From: a virus
Strand: one strand, 5' to 3'
Length of the DNA: 64,000 nt
Virus record (IMG/VR): IMGVR_UViG_3300045125_000170
Span: 1-64,000 of that record
Shown piece by piece: positions 37,380 to 49,500 of the stretch (the first letter of the stretch is position 1; the number at the start of each line of letters is the position of its first letter). The notes beneath the pieces are model-generated. The model did not search any database. It was not told the DNA's origin and saw only the letters and a list, made by a program, of their open reading frames with translations. A program made the translations under genes and the position numbers.

Positions 37380-39855
37380 TTAAAATAATCCTCCACCGAC
37401 TCCATCATATAAATAAGCAATAGATGCTGGGTATGATTGATAAACGCACTAAATAGCATGGCTGATAATTGTTGTTGCAGTTGTTGTTGTAACATTATTT
37501 GTATATGCATCAGCATCTGTGTTTGTAAAAGCTTCTGCTGTTGCTGAAGAACTGGGAAATTCGTAATTAAAAACAACTGTACTGGTTCCAGCAGCAACTC
37601 CATCGCTTACGTTACCTTTTTCTACTACAATATTACTATTGTTAATTTTATCAACAACAATAGTTGGGGTACCGCTTATTGGTAATGATACAGAATTTAC
37701 TCTAACTGTGTCTCCTATATTTATGTTAGTAAAAGCATTTGTAGCGTTCAGATTAAAATAAGTTACTCCAGTCATATCTGATGGCACATAAGTAGAAGTA
37801 ATATTAGTTATATCGCAATTACTAACTGAAGTTTGTTTTTTAATTGGTAATATAGTGAAACTCATTGTCATAATATTGTTTATCCGTGCTGTTTGTCCAT
37901 TTATACTGGGATTTGTTTCATTAATAGTTATACTAGTAGCATTACGCAGTGCTACTGCACTTGCAACAGTGACATTTGTAATAACGTTTGAAACAGAAAT
38001 AAAAGCTAGCTGAGTACCTCTTGGAATTCTACTTGTTACTCCAGTAACTGTTAATGTGGTTCCAGATACTGCTGTGCAACTAATTGTAAAATTAGAGCGA
38101 GTATAAGATGGGACTACCAATGATTCTTAATTGTCTATTTGAGCTACCTGCTGTCAATCTATTTTGTTTCGTGTTCCTATTTTGACAGTTTAAATAAAAC
38201 CACTCCATTAGCTGGAAAATATGTTTGAAAATTACTAAAATCAGCAGGAGAAACATTTGTGATTGTAATTGTTACAGTGTCTATCATCTGTTATTTCTAA
38301 CTCTTGATTTGGGTGTGCGCCTCCAACTGATAATTGCGAATATCCAGTATAATTAGCATTACCTCCATTAAAAATATATCCAAAGCTCCTTGCAATAGCA
38401 TTATGAAAGTTGTAAGTCAAGTCCTTGAAATGAGGAACCATAGTAATCTTATACGCTGATTCTTGTGCTATTGCTAATTCAAAATATTCTGGAACTAAAT
38501 GATTTTCTCCTGGTGGATAATAATACCACAATCTATGAGTCTGAGATGTTCTGTGATGGATTAAACAATTCACGCATACCAGAAAAGTTATACCTGTATT
38601 AGCCTAATCCAGTATGTTTGTTAAAAAAACTTTTTCGTAATTTTGGCAACGCGCTCAACTTTGGCGCTCGCAAAGGTAGTCTTCCCACATGTCCTAACTC
38701 TTCTAAGTTATGGCTTGTGTGAATTCCTTTTATTGTTGAATCTATTTCACAAGAAGTATCAATTACCAATGTTTTTAAATTTTGTAAAGGCAATGGTAAT
38801 CGCCCAATTGATGGAGCGTAAACTGAACGAACACCTGCTATTTCTGAAGATCTTATTTGTAATTCTTGTAAATTAACTAATCCTTGCCTAATATTATTAC
38901 ATATCAACACCTGATGTAATACTTGATTCTGTCCCAGTTAATTGATTAATAATTTTTAATCCTATTATATTATTAAAATTATTATTAAAAACAATTCTAA
39001 GAACAAATGGAATTTCATTATTTATAATTTTATCGTTTGGAATTGTCTGGAAATTATTAATATCTCCAGTCATAGAACTTTCAGATTCATCCACATAAAC
39101 AAATTTATAAGAAATGTTATTTTGTACTTTAAGTTCAACTTTTGTTAAAAGACTTGCTGATGGTGTTGTTACTGCTTCTGTGTCCCATTGACTCCAGTTT
39201 TGGTTTTGATTAGTTAATCCATTGCATAAAACCCAAATCTCTTTAGTCCAATCTGGAGTTGGCACACTAAATCCAACTCCTCCTTTTAATCCTACATTTG
39301 TGATAGCGCTGTTATTATAACCACATACTCCAACTACATATAAATCTGCATTTGTATATTTAGCTGTTTTTTCTGCAACAATATTTCCACCAATTTTGTA
39401 AACAATATTTATTCCTTTTACTTCAATACTCATTTGTTGAGAAATTGTGTAGCTTTGAGATAATTCAGTTAATTCATTTTCGTGTACAATCCATATTTTG
39501 TTAGTTGATTCATAAGGATTGTAGACAAATCCATAAATTATAGATCTTGCAATTGTATTTATGTGAGTGGCATACAATGGAGGAATACCTAGCGTAAATC
39601 CACAGATAGCACTTATTGTTCCAGATCCTGTAAAATTAAATTCAAGTCTACCATCATAAGGATTTTTAGGAAGTCGTAAATCAAGCATCTTCCATGCAGC
39701 AGAAGCCACAAAGGAGAATTATAGCCACTTACAGCTGAATTATTATCAAATAATGTGCTAATTGCTTGATTTTCTACACTTGAAACAGGTTTTGTGTATC
39801 TGTAAACAAACTGTTCATTAATTGCTGAATTTCTTGTTAGACTGTTTATTGACAT
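37380..39855 (-). CDS. Large fibre / baseplate protein, many frame breaks
   Basis: Starts MSINSLTRNSAINEQFVYRY at 39855. It continues as a beta-rich lectin-like part (RLEFNFTGSGTISAICGFTL, NADLYVVGVCGYNNSAIT), a leucine-rich stretch (LVNLQELQIRSSEIAGVRSV, LQNLKTLVIDTSCEIDSTIK), a HHRTSQTHRLWYYYPPGENH region and Ig-like strands (CTAVSGTTLTVTGVTSRIPR). It ends AYLYDGVGGGLF at 37380-37382. At least six frame changes. About 825 residues. Virion surface protein; exact role unknown. Confidence 0.6.
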
Positions 39856-42443
39856 TAGTTTTGCCCTGTAATTAAAGAAAGTGTGCCACTACCTAAATTT
39901 ATAACATGCTGTGGATTGCTTGCGGTAACAGTTTGAATTGCAGTAACATTAGAAGTTCCTAAAATCCAATTAACTTGTTCTGTTGATTCACTTAATAGTT
40001 CTCCTACATGTTTTAAATAAAATAAAACTAAATCTTGAGATTCCAATTTGTTATTGAAAGTATCGTAAGTAGAACTAAAAAATTCTCGATATTCTTGGAA
40101 AACATTAGTTAAATTAATTTGCTTACTACCCCTTCCGATAATCAGCGATGCTACATTGTCTCCTAATAATGGATAATTTGTTTCATAAATTAATGGGTTT
40201 ATACCAGATGCTATTAAACTACCTTTTAAGAAAGAAGTGCTAGAATTTGTATCTAAAATTACATTTCCAGTGTTAGCATTTGTTAGTAATCCTCCAGAAT
40301 CGAATAAATATACATTTAAATCTATATCTACTATCATTGCAACTGGTAAATTGAATGTGACTACACCTGTAAAAGTGCCGCCATAATAATCTCTTTTTAT
40401 ATAATTTTGACTAATAGTACTAGCCACATAAATAAAGTTACTTCCATCTGATATTGCCAAAATATCTGGACTTAGAATAACTGTAACGTTAAAGTCATAA
40501 CTGGCATTTGATACGTAGCTTGTCCCTGATTTATTATAAAATTTAACTGTATTTGTAGTTCCATTACTAGTAGAAACAAAAAGTCTAAGTTGAGTATAAG
40601 CAATAGCCAAAACATTGTATCCAGGATCAAAAGTCAATGCCTGTAATGCGCTACCACTTGTAGTCGTTGTTGCACTAAATATTTGTACTGTATTTGCTGT
40701 TGCAATAAAAAATCTATCATCTCCTGCTAAAATTTGCGCTGTTGATGGAATTCCAGGTAAAGAATTACTATAAACAAGCGATGGAGTTAAGAATAAGCTT
40801 GGAGTGGTAACAGAATCAGTAATATTATAAACAGTAAAACCATTTGCAGTTGTAACTACTATTCTGTCTTGTGCTGCTCCAGAAACAGTAGTTGTTATAA
40901 ATGCTAGATCATATAAATCTATTTCCTCCCATATCAAAGAAATTTAAGATGTTTCCTGACGTTCCGTTTATTATTGCAATAGAGTTATTTGTTAAAACTG
41001 CGTATAAAATATTGTATTTTTGAACATATAAAATATTTTTAGCATTAACATTTATTTTAAGTATTTCTACTTGCGAACTTATAGAAATAACTGATATAGT
41101 ACCATTTGAATTAATTACGTATAATAAATTATTGACATCTGTTTGTTGCTGAGCAGATGGCTGTAATCCAATGTCTTTAGAATTTGATTCAGTTAATTTA
41201 AATCGCGTTATTAATATTTCTACTGGTACATTACTTGCTGCTGTTAAATATTTAGGAAAATGTTTAGTATAATTTTTCTTAGCATTAAATAAATCTTTTG
41301 TTAATATTGAAAATATAAATACTGGTTTAAAGGGTATTAATTCTTTAAATTGTCCAGCAACTGAAAACATTTTTATGACTGATGTCGTAGCGCCTACTCT
41401 TGTCACTGATGTCCCATATTTAACAAGTTTACTAATTCCATTAGTAAGTTTACTTGCGTGAGAAAAAGTTAAAGGAAGTGCAGATCCATTTCTTTCTGGA
41501 AACAAATTTAAGTTATCTGAAATGTTTACTTTATGAAACATTACCCATGCGTGATTCCCAGCTCTTGCATCTGGGATATACGCATAAAATTTTACTGCAC
41601 TGCCATCATAACTTCCTATTTCAATGGCAAACATTGTAACGTAATCAAATCTAATTGTATGTTTAGATTCTCCAGTTCCGTCTAGTTTATCAACAAAACT
41701 GCTTCTATAATAAGATTCGTCTATTACAACTCCTTGGCTGTTTGTATATCTCCTGACAACTCTAAAGTTATCTCCAGAGCCATCATTCTCTATTTCAATG
41801 TACCAACCTGTTTCAGATGAAAAAATTCCGCATTGAGAAATACAAGAAAAATGTGCATATTCTCTTTTAATTCCAAATGATACAAATATATTAGCTGCAA
41901 CATCGCAATCAAATACTTGTTTTGTTGCACAGGAGACGTTAAAGGGTGTAGATGGAACACCATTTACGTATTTTGAATTTACTATTAATTCAATTGCTGA
42001 ATTAGAGTATCTCTCATAAGAAGCAATTCCACTATAAAAATCAGTTACATTATTCTGTACCTGATACCCAAACTCCTTCAAAATTTGGATATAAATCGTT
42101 TTGTAATTCATTTTTAGAAGTGTTGGGTAAATCATCTTTTTTAATTAAATTACCACTTACACTACCATAATTTATTGCCCAATCTGTTGGACGTATGCCG
42201 TATGAATGCGTGTCAGCAAAGATTATTTGTCTTTTTATCCTCAATTGGATAGCCAAACATAGTTTGCTCAATATCTTCTGGCGGCAGTGTTTTTCTGTTA
42301 ATAGAAAATAACATTTCCGCAGTAGATAAAACAACTCCGTAATGTTTTGGATCTTCAACTGAATATGATTTAAGTCCCAAATCATCAGAAGATTCACCAA
42401 TTTCGTCAGGTAAGTGGATTAAAGATGGAGTTGGATTTTCCAT
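39855..42443 (-). CDS. Large structural (tail-tip or baseplate-like) protein, frame breaks
   Basis: MENPTPSLIHLPDEIGESSD; TMFGYPIEDKKTNNL; after frame changes near 42,230 and 42,060 a region like YAHFSCISQCGIFSSETGWY and FAIEIGSYDGSAVKFYAYIP shared in layout with the next gene. A C-terminal propeller-like half follows (VINSNGTISVISISSQVEIL, AQILAGDDRFFIATANTVQI) after a change near 40,920. About 862 residues. The C-terminus (STEQVNWILGTSNVTAIQTV) is unremarkable. Probably a host-facing virion protein. Confidence 0.6.
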
Positions 42444-44370
42444 TATTGAACTCCATAAATAAGACTACAAGATACAATACTGTTTGTATTAGCAACCAAA
42501 CTTCTAGCTACAATTAAGATAAAATCCCCAGGTGTACCTGGCGATACTGCTTCTGCTCTTCCTAGTAATTCTCTTTGGGGATCAAGAATTTCTGTTAAAT
42601 CAAATTCTGCTCCTTCATTAGCTCCACAATAAAAGCTCCAATTGCTTTATTAAAACCAGTTAAAGAAGGATATCCATTAGATAAAGCAACATTGCTGCTA
42701 AAAAGATTTAAGAGCAGCTACTGGTTTTAAATTTTCAGCAGTTGTTGCCCTTGAATACCAATCTGTTTCAGTTGTAAAACCTGATAAAGTTCCTTCTCCT
42801 TTTAATAAATAAACTTCGCAATTTTGAGTTGAAGAAATATATAACTTGATTGGGTAAACTCTTGATTTTTGTGGACGTTGTTGCTGTCCTGGCAGCTGCT
42901 CCAGAATTAAATACCCATGGCTTTACTCCTATTGCTAACATTGGAGTATAAGCAGTATTTTGAAACTGTAATTCCTGTTGCTGCGTCTGATTCTATTTTT
43001 GCAGGACGAGGATCTCCACCATCAATCCAAACAGAAACACCGAATCTGTGTAAAAAAGCTGATGAGTCTACTGTTGAGCTTGCTAAATTTGCTTTTCTAC
43101 CAATTCTATAAGTAATTGGCATATCTGGGTTGGACATACTTGGAGTTGGAAGTGTATCCCCAATTCTAATTTCATGTCCACTAACCCATCTAGTTGCTCC
43201 ATTGTATGGTGTATTTGCATCCGGAATATACGCTAATCCTTTTCCTCCAGCGCCACCGTACCAACTTCTTTGTATTAAAAACATACAAAGATTGGAACGC
43301 TCGTTAATAAAAATTGTGGCACTACTAATAGCAGAAGTAGCATTACTGGATAAAGTCACGGTATAATCATTGCCGTTGGACGTAACGGCAGAAATATATG
43401 TTCCTGGTGGAAGACTGGTGTGACGCACTGTCATTCCTGTTGATAAAAATTCACCCGCAGGCATAGTAACTGTAAAAGTGGTACCATTGTTAGCAATACT
43501 AACGCCAGTAATTTGATAACTATTTGCTATAAAAGAAATTCTTCTTGCAGAATTTCCCCTGACTCCATCTGCTGCTGGCGATCCATCTTGATTTTTACCA
43601 GTGTATCTATCTCTATTAAAATTAGCAGTTCTAGTAGAATCAAGAGTTGTAAAAGCAATTTCTTCCCAAACGTTAGATTCTATATAATCAGTATTTAAAC
43701 CATTACTACCAACTAAATACTGAGGACGATAAAGAGTAGATGCTCCAATTCGTTCTCCTGTTGCATTAGCGTTTTCATATAAATCCTGTGAACTAACAGG
43801 GAATGTCCTTCCATCAGGTAATGCCGAAGTACGTCGGAAAAACATTAAATAATTATGCCAAATTGTTACTGCTCCACTAGTGCTTCCCTGGCGCGTCATT
43901 ACACGCCATCCATATCCATCTCTTTTAGTAAATTCGCCCCATTCAATAACTAAATCTTGTATTACCGGCCCAATACTGCATTGAATAGCCTGAGATATAG
44001 AAATTTGTTTACCAGGTTGATATTTATAAGCAAATTTACTTTGATGGATACCAATTCCAGTTCCAGCTCCACCACCAGCTGGTTTTAATTCAACACAACT
44101 TCTAGATGCCAAGTAATTGCAAGTACCACCATTAGTCCAAGTACTTAAATCAATTCCATAATTTGGTAATTCTTGTAATAAAAATTGTCTTTGCTCTGTA
44201 ATAGGAAATCCAAACATTGACGCTTTTACGTCGCTTGGTATTGCTGCTGCATCTAATACATTAATAGCTGGCTGATCTGATGCCAACACTACAGACAAAG
44301 ATTGCGCAGCTGGTTTCCTACCTGGTTCTATTGGAACGCTTCTTGAAACCGTTACCAAATCATCACTCAT
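42443..44370 (-). CDS. Large structural (tail-tip or baseplate-like) protein, frame breaks
   Basis: I prefer MSDDLVTVSRSVPIEPGRKP at 44370 (ATGA overlap with the previous gene). Intact to about 42,910: ASMFGFPITEQRQFLLQELP, IWHNYLMFFRRTSALPDGRT, SWYGGAGGKGLAYIPDANTP, MPITYRIGRKANL. Then frame-shifted CEVYLLKGEGTLSGFTTETD and AEFDLTEILDPQRELLGRAE to the stop at 42443-42445 (TAATG overlap). About 643 residues. It has an Ig-like insert (ISIANNGTTFTV-type). Paralogous in layout to the next gene. Confidence 0.6.
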
Positions 44371-45520
44371 AATAAATCGCTCCAATGATCTTTAAAATTA
44401 CACGCGCCTTGCATTATTCTTATAGTTTTGCCACTTGCAAGACGTGCAAGTACATCATAGCTATAAGCAGCTTCACTTGTTCTAAATCCACTAGTTTCAT
44501 AACTATACGGATTTTGTTCTATATATTGAGTATCTGTAATATCGTAATTTAATAAAAATCTTAATTGATTAAACGGTAGAGTAGAAAACATTGCTATAGA
44601 ACCGCTTGGGATAGAAGTTGCTGTTGAAGATACTGTTAAAATAGATGAAGTTGTTCCTCCAGCGCTAGAAGCTGTAAGTGTTGCACTAGCAATATATTTC
44701 CAGCCATCTAAACTTCTTTGAGCAAAATTTAATGTAGTTCCCGATGGAATTCCAGGTAAAAAATTAGAGCTATTTCCAACACTACCAGATAATGCTCTAA
44801 CAGTTATTCCTGATACTGTAGCAGGACTACCACTAGTAGTAGTTGCAGTTACTTCCAGTAAACATCTGTCTACTATTGCTGATGTATTTGACACAGCAGC
44901 TGTACCATTTATTGTTATTGAGGTAGTATTAGTAGATACATCGTTTGCTGTTGTTACAACAGTAGGTGTTGGAGTAGTTGAAAAAACTAATTGAGTTCCC
45001 GCTGGAATAGCAGAAGTTACACCATTAACAGTAAGTATATTACTGTTAGTAGCTGTACAGTTAACAGTGAAAAATGCTCCTTGTGGACGATAATCAAAAG
45101 AAGCTACAGACAAAGATCTGGATAATATTCGTGCTTCACTTACTGCTGTGGTGGCATTAGAAGAAACAGTTATTTGAGAATCTGTAACAACATTTGCCCT
45201 TGCTCCAATGATTCCAGAGCCTTCTACTGTTATTAAATCTCCAACTCTAATAGGAAGTAAAGACAATATTTTACTTTATCAGAAGTAGGTGGATATGTTT
45301 TTATGGAAATTACTCCGCTACCATTTGTTGTAGATGCAGTGAATTTTTTAACTAAATTATATCCAGGAGATTTGCGCCTAATTTCAGCAAAAATTAAAGC
45401 ATTCCGAAAATCAATGTTAGAACTGCCAGTTACCAAAAGATAGAACTCTGTAGTTTCTCCTTTTTTTAAAGACAAATCTAGCACTTGCGTATTAAATTGG
45501 GGAGAAAATGGTTCAGTCAT
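44367..45520 (-). CDS. Beta-rich tail protein, one frame break
   Basis: MTEPFSPQFNTQVLDLSLKK, YLLVTGSSNIDFRNALIFAE resembles the BppU/baseplate-type N-terminus. After a change near 45,255, PIRVGDLITVEGSGIIGARA and repeated Thr/Ser-rich beta units (VTATTTSGSPATVSGITVRA), ending ACNFKDHWSDLL. About 384 residues. It overlaps the regulator at its start and the next gene at its end. Confidence 0.55.
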
Positions 45521-45719
45521 TACCTAACTTGAATAAAGTGTAAGGATCTAATTGCAAAACTTCGGCTATTTTAAAAAGCATTTTTGGACTACGTACACCA
45601 CGTTGTTCAGCTCTAATTACGGACATGCGGCTAGATCCAACGCAATTAGCAAGCCTTTGACAGCTAAATCCTTTATCAATTCTAGCTTGCTTAATATAAC
45701 TTCCTTGGCGATTGTTCAT
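45513..45719 (-). CDS. XRE-family HTH regulator (68 aa)
   Basis: MNNRQGSYIKQARIDKGFSC then QRLANCVGSSRMSVIRAEQR and LFKIAEVLQLDPYTLFKLGN: a complete Cro/CI-type helix-turn-helix domain and nothing more. It overlaps the first fibre gene by 8 bases, so it is the first gene of the minus-strand fibre operon, divergent from the capsid operon. It could control either. Confidence 0.8.
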   Translation of the reverse strand: MNNRQGSYIKQARIDKGFSCQRLANCVGSSRMSVIRAEQRGVRSPKMLFKIAEVLQLDPYTLFKLGND

Positions 45720-45813
45720 AAGTTATACCGTATTCGATACAGTTACTTTAATTGTTGCCTTTTCTATTTTAACAATATTTTAAAATAGAACTAATGTTGT
45801 AAAAAATAGTGTT

Positions 45814-45888
45814 ATGTCTCGGAAAATTATAAAAGAATTGTCTGGGCAGGTTATAGATTCTTTTAACGAACAAAACGTGAAAAAATGA
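45814..45888 (+). CDS. Tiny protein (24 aa) before the capsid gene
   Basis: MSRKIIKELSGQVIDSFNEQ then NVKK, TGA overlapping the capsid ATG (ATGA). Possibly a leader gene coupling translation. No clear ribosome site. Confidence 0.35.
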   Translation: MSRKIIKELSGQVIDSFNEQNVKK

Positions 45889-47580
45889 GTCAACCAAAAG
45901 GATTTGCAGTTAAAAATAGCTTAAAATCCAAGACAGTGTTGAATCTAAAGAATCTAATAACGCTGATATTGCAGAACCTACTGTCGAATCTGCTGAAATT
46001 TCCTCTACTCCTGAAGTTTCTAGTATTTCTACACCAGTAGTTTCATTAGAAGATGTGCAAAATTTAATTAAAGGGCAGATAAGCGGACTACAAGAATCTT
46101 TAGACAAAGAAAAACAAGCAAAAATTGAGCTAGAGTTTGCTTTGACTAAAGAACGTAGTGAAAAAGATGAGCTAAAATCTCAGCTAGAATCTGCTAAAAA
46201 AGCAGAAAGAATTTTAACTGATTTAAATATTTTAGCTGGGTATACTGCGTCAAAACCTACTACTAGTGTAAATAGAATGATTAATTCTAAATCTGATGCT
46301 CCTCAAGGCGCACTAAAAGACTGGTTTGATATTTACGAAAACTCTGGCAAAGTAATCAAAGTAAGAGCCAATGGTTCTCCAATACAGATCTCAAGACAAT
46401 CGTGAATTAAATCAGTTTGTCAAAGAAAAACAAATCTCAAGTAATTAAAGATTTGGAATCATGGCGGTAAAGCTAATGGCATGTTCCGTGGTTCTTCATT
46501 AGTTAGCAAAGATTCTGCAACTATTAGTGGCGATATTGTTGGTGGCTTTTTACAAGTACTATCTTCAATTATGCGTACCAACAACCGCCAAGGATTTGTG
46601 TTTTGGCAATTTGCTAACACTGTAATTGATTTTGGCAAGGGATTAGGCGATAACATTAAAATTCCCAGGGCAGCTTTTTACCAGCTCCCAACACACCAGA
46701 AGATAGATTGCTATCAAGTGCTGGTGCATACACTCGTATTGATTCTGGAAATCAAAACTTGTCTACTGGAGTTGTAACAGCTGAACTCAGAGAATGGGGT
46801 TTAGGACGTAATTCTCAGTATCCTCCTGTAACTTTAGTTAGCTTTGTAACAGCTTATTCAATGATTGAGTTACTGTCAATTTTAAACAGGAACTTGATGC
46901 GAGATTATTACGCTTGGGAAGATTTGCAAATTAGAAGTCTATGGACTGGCACTTCTCGCATTGTTTATAATGACAAGAATGCTGTTACTACTAATGCTAC
47001 TAGTGTCACTAGTGGAGATGATGGCACATTAACTCGTAGATTCCTAGCTTCTTTGTATGGCTACATGAAGGAGCTGCAAATCCCTCCTTTTGCTGGCAAT
47101 AAATATGGCTTAGTAGTTAACAGTACTGCATTGACTCAATTAAAGATTAGCTATGATACTTTGTGGCATGCTGCTACTCCTGGCGAATTGCAAAATTTAA
47201 CAGAATTTTTGAATCCTGTTTTAATTGCTCCCGGTGAAACTGACAAGCTAAGTGGGTATTGTGGAGATTTTGAGAATTTCATGATTTTCGAAACTAATGC
47301 TTATGGCGTTGGTGCTTCTGGATCTCCTGGCGTTCAAACTGAAGATAGCAAAGTTACTCATACTAGCTTTGCTTTTGGATCTGACACTATTGGACGTGGC
47401 ATTGGAACTGAGATGGAAGTTCGCTTTGATGATGACACCGATTTTGGACGTGCTACTAGAGCAATTTGGCGCTCTGAAGAATCGTTTGTAAAAATGGATG
47501 TTGACAGTGCTGGAGATAATAGTGCTGTACCACAACAGCTAAGAGTCATCAAAGTTAACACGCTCAAAAATGCAATTTAA
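45885..47580 (+). CDS. Major capsid protein with N-terminal scaffold-like region, several frame breaks
   Basis: MSQPKGFAVKNS, acidic spacer (ADIAEPTVESAEISSTPEVS), coiled coil (GLQESLDKEKQAKIELEFAL, SEKDELKSQLESAKKAE). The coat domain follows: MFRGSSLVSKDSATISGDIV, VVTAELREWGLGRNSQYPPV, YYAWEDLQIRSLWTGTSRIV, EMEVRFDDDTDFGRATRAIW, ending VIKVNTLKNAI. It resembles the N4 gp56-type HK97-fold capsid family. Frame changes near 45,930, 46,390-46,460 and 46,690. About 565 residues. The coiled coil could be a cleaved delta/scaffold domain. Confidence 0.75.
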
Positions 47581-47589
47581 TTAGCAGTC

Positions 47590-47796
47590 ATGGAAGAAGA
47601 AGTTAAGGAGATTAAGGAGGTAAAGGAGCCAAAGAAAAAAGTGGTGGCTCCTGCTCCTTTCCAACATCCTGGATTTGACAGGGAATTAAAATGCTTGTTG
47701 TGTGGGCAACTTAGAACTAATTTAGTTGGTAATATATTTTGCCCAGAATATTTGGTAGAATGCCCTAGATTTTTAGAGGACAGAAAAGATGCCTAA
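47590..47796 (+). CDS. Small zinc-binding-like protein (68 aa)
   Basis: Lysine/glutamate-rich head (EEEVKEIKEVKEPKKKVV), then RELKCLLCGQLRTN and NIFCPEYLVECPRF: CxxC plus two further cysteines. Overlaps the next gene by 8 bases. Role in head assembly unknown. Confidence 0.6.
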   Translation: MEEEVKEIKEVKEPKKKVVAPAPFQHPGFDRELKCLLCGQLRTNLVGNIFCPEYLVECPRFLEDRKDA

Positions 47797-48202
47797 TTTA
47801 TCCACAATACCTGCTAGAGTTCAGACTGACTCTGTTGGTGGAATTGCTAAAGTTGTATATGATTTTGCAGATCTTGGCGGCAAAATAGGAAGTATTCCAT
47901 TAGAATTAGTACTGCCTTCTGATGTAATCATTCATCGTGGTTTTATTGATGTTATTACTCCTATTACAAGTGGAGGTTCTGCTACAGTAGGATTAAGCTT
48001 TATTGGCAGTTCTACTCAATCTGTTTATGCTGCTACAGCAATTGCTTCTGTAACCGCAGTGCAACCATTGGCAGTCAATACAACTGCTGTTAAATTATCT
48101 AGCACTAATGCCACAAAGACATCCGTTCTTAATGTTGTTATTGCAACAGCTGATTTAACTGCGGGCAAATTTAACGTTTACCTGCAATATTTTGGGGTGT
48201 AG
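47789..48202 (+). CDS. Probable head decoration or minor virion protein (137 aa)
   Basis: MPNLSTIPARVQTDSVGGIA, PLELVLPSDVIIHRGFIDVI, AGKFNVYLQYFGV. Intact, all-beta, Ala/Thr/Val-rich, directly after capsid genes. Decoration proteins commonly sit here. No firm family call. Confidence 0.55.
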   Translation: MPNLSTIPARVQTDSVGGIAKVVYDFADLGGKIGSIPLELVLPSDVIIHRGFIDVITPITSGGSATVGLSFIGSSTQSVYAATAIASVTAVQPLAVNTTAVKLSSTNATKTSVLNVVIATADLTAGKFNVYLQYFGV

Positions 48203-48204
48203 TT

Positions 48205-48917
48205 ATGCCATGGCTTTCTAATCAAGAATGCTTGCAGTATGCTCGGGCATTACTTTGACTGGAGAGCCATTAACTACTGCAATAGCGCTAGCACAATCGT
48301 TAGTAGAAGGAATTAATGGCGCTAATCGTCCATTAGAAATAACTCAATATAAGAAGATATTAACAATACCAAACACTGGTAGAGTTATTGTTCCAATTCG
48401 TCCAATGCTGTCAACTCCAGCTCCTATTGTTGAATTAAGAGGAAGCGATACTCCTCCAAGATTTGAGTTTATTCTATTCAAGAATGGGAGCCACTTATAT
48501 TAGATAAAGATTACAAACTTGATTACGATAATAATGAGATTAGTTTACTAAGCTCTTAGTAGAGTATTACAACACGAATATTACTATCATACTGGCTTTA
48601 GAAGATATAGTCGTAATCCAACTGTACCAAGAGTTAAAAAACAACTTAAAATAACTTATTCTAGTGGAATTAATTTTACTGCTACATCAGAGGCTGTAGT
48701 TAACTTAAAGCGTAGTTTAGCTGCTATTGTTGCTTTAAGAGCTTCTCCTCAATCACAGGGTGTTAAATCAGTAGATGTGTCCGATGACAATTATAGTGTA
48801 GAGTACGCATCTCAATCGGACTATCTTGGTATTAGTGGTAATAAAACTAATGGTAGTCCAATCAACGAATTATTATCAATATTCCGTAAATATCGTCCAA
48901 GCGAGTACACGTCATGA
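48205..48917 (+). CDS. Head-tail connector (adaptor-like), frame breaks
   Basis: MPWLSNQECLQYA, then frame changes near 48,235, 48,480 and 48,560: GITLTGEPLTTAIALAQSLV, ANRPLEITQYKKILTIPNTG, EWEPLILDKDYKLDYDNNEI, VPRVKKQLKITYSSGINFTA. The pattern (short helices, a 'Y.L.Y..N.I' hairpin and a 'I.Y.SG' strand) fits gp6-type adaptors. Ends with ATGA overlap. About 235 residues. Confidence 0.6.
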
Positions 48918-49355
48918 ATATTGAACAAATTGTTAGTGGAGCATTACAGCATCTACCAGATAAATATTTTAGTACAGTTAATTTAGAGTTGACTTTCAAT
49001 GTTGGTAGTGGAGCGTTTGCAATAGATCCGGAAACTGGTAATTATACTCAATCTTTAACACCAATAATATTGTTGGCTTCTGCTGCTGAATACAAAGATC
49101 CACGAGTACTACAATCTCCTGGAAATTATGGCACAAGCATAATTGAAGTACAGGAGTAGGCTAGACAATCCAAAGTTAATACCTGCCACTATTGGAGTTC
49201 AATCCATTGGCACAGCTAAACTAACTAATAATGATGGCTCTATTTTTTCTGGAGTCTGGAAATTTACCGCCATAACTCAAAATAGAATTAACGCATACAC
49301 TTCTAAGCGAGGTACGTTAATAAGAGGTACTATAACATTACCAACCGCTGTTTAA
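48914..49355 (+). CDS. Head-closure (stopper-like) protein, one frame break
   Basis: MNIEQIVSGALQHLPDKYFS, YTQSLTPIILLASAAEYKDP, then after a change near 49,155 LDNPKLIPATIGVQSIGTAK, GVWKFTAITQNRINAYTSKR, RGTITLPTAV. About 147 residues. Position between the adaptor and the neck genes suggests a stopper. Confidence 0.5.
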
Positions 49356-49376
49356 AATAAATATTTTAGATACTAC

Positions 49377-49405
49377 TTGACATTATAAAAGTAATGAGTT
49401 ATCTT
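49377..49405 (+). promoter_or_regulatory. Sigma70-type promoter for the DUF3310 unit
   Basis: TTGACA 49377-49382, 17 bp, TATCTT 49400-49405. Confidence 0.75.
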
Positions 49406-49429
49406 ATAGAAAGTTAAGAGGACAAAACA

Positions 49430-49474
49430 ATGAGATGTAGATTATCCAGAACGCCCACGATAGTGTTATTATAG
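49430..49474 (+). CDS. 14-codon leader peptide
   Basis: ATG 49430 after GTTAAGAGGAC; reads MRCRLSRTPTIVLL and stops at the base of the following hairpin. It has three arginines, two threonines and two leucines. Its position matches an attenuation leader. Confidence 0.4.
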   Translation: MRCRLSRTPTIVLL

Positions 49475-49500
49475 TAGCTTCCCCTAGGAGGCTATTTTTT
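49474..49500 (+). promoter_or_regulatory. Hairpin that buries the Shine-Dalgarno sequence and has a T6 tail
   Basis: TAGCTTCC (49474-) pairs with GGAGGCTA (to 49494) around CCTA with one G-T wobble; T6 follows, then ATG 49501. The AGGAGG at 49486-49491 lies inside the stem. It can act as terminator or as ribosome-site lock for the DUF3310 gene. Confidence 0.7.

Noticed and set aside
35101-44370. Diversity-generating retroelement acting on the fibres
   Set aside because: No reverse transcriptase or template/variable repeat pair was found in the window; the fibre repeats are simple tandem copies.
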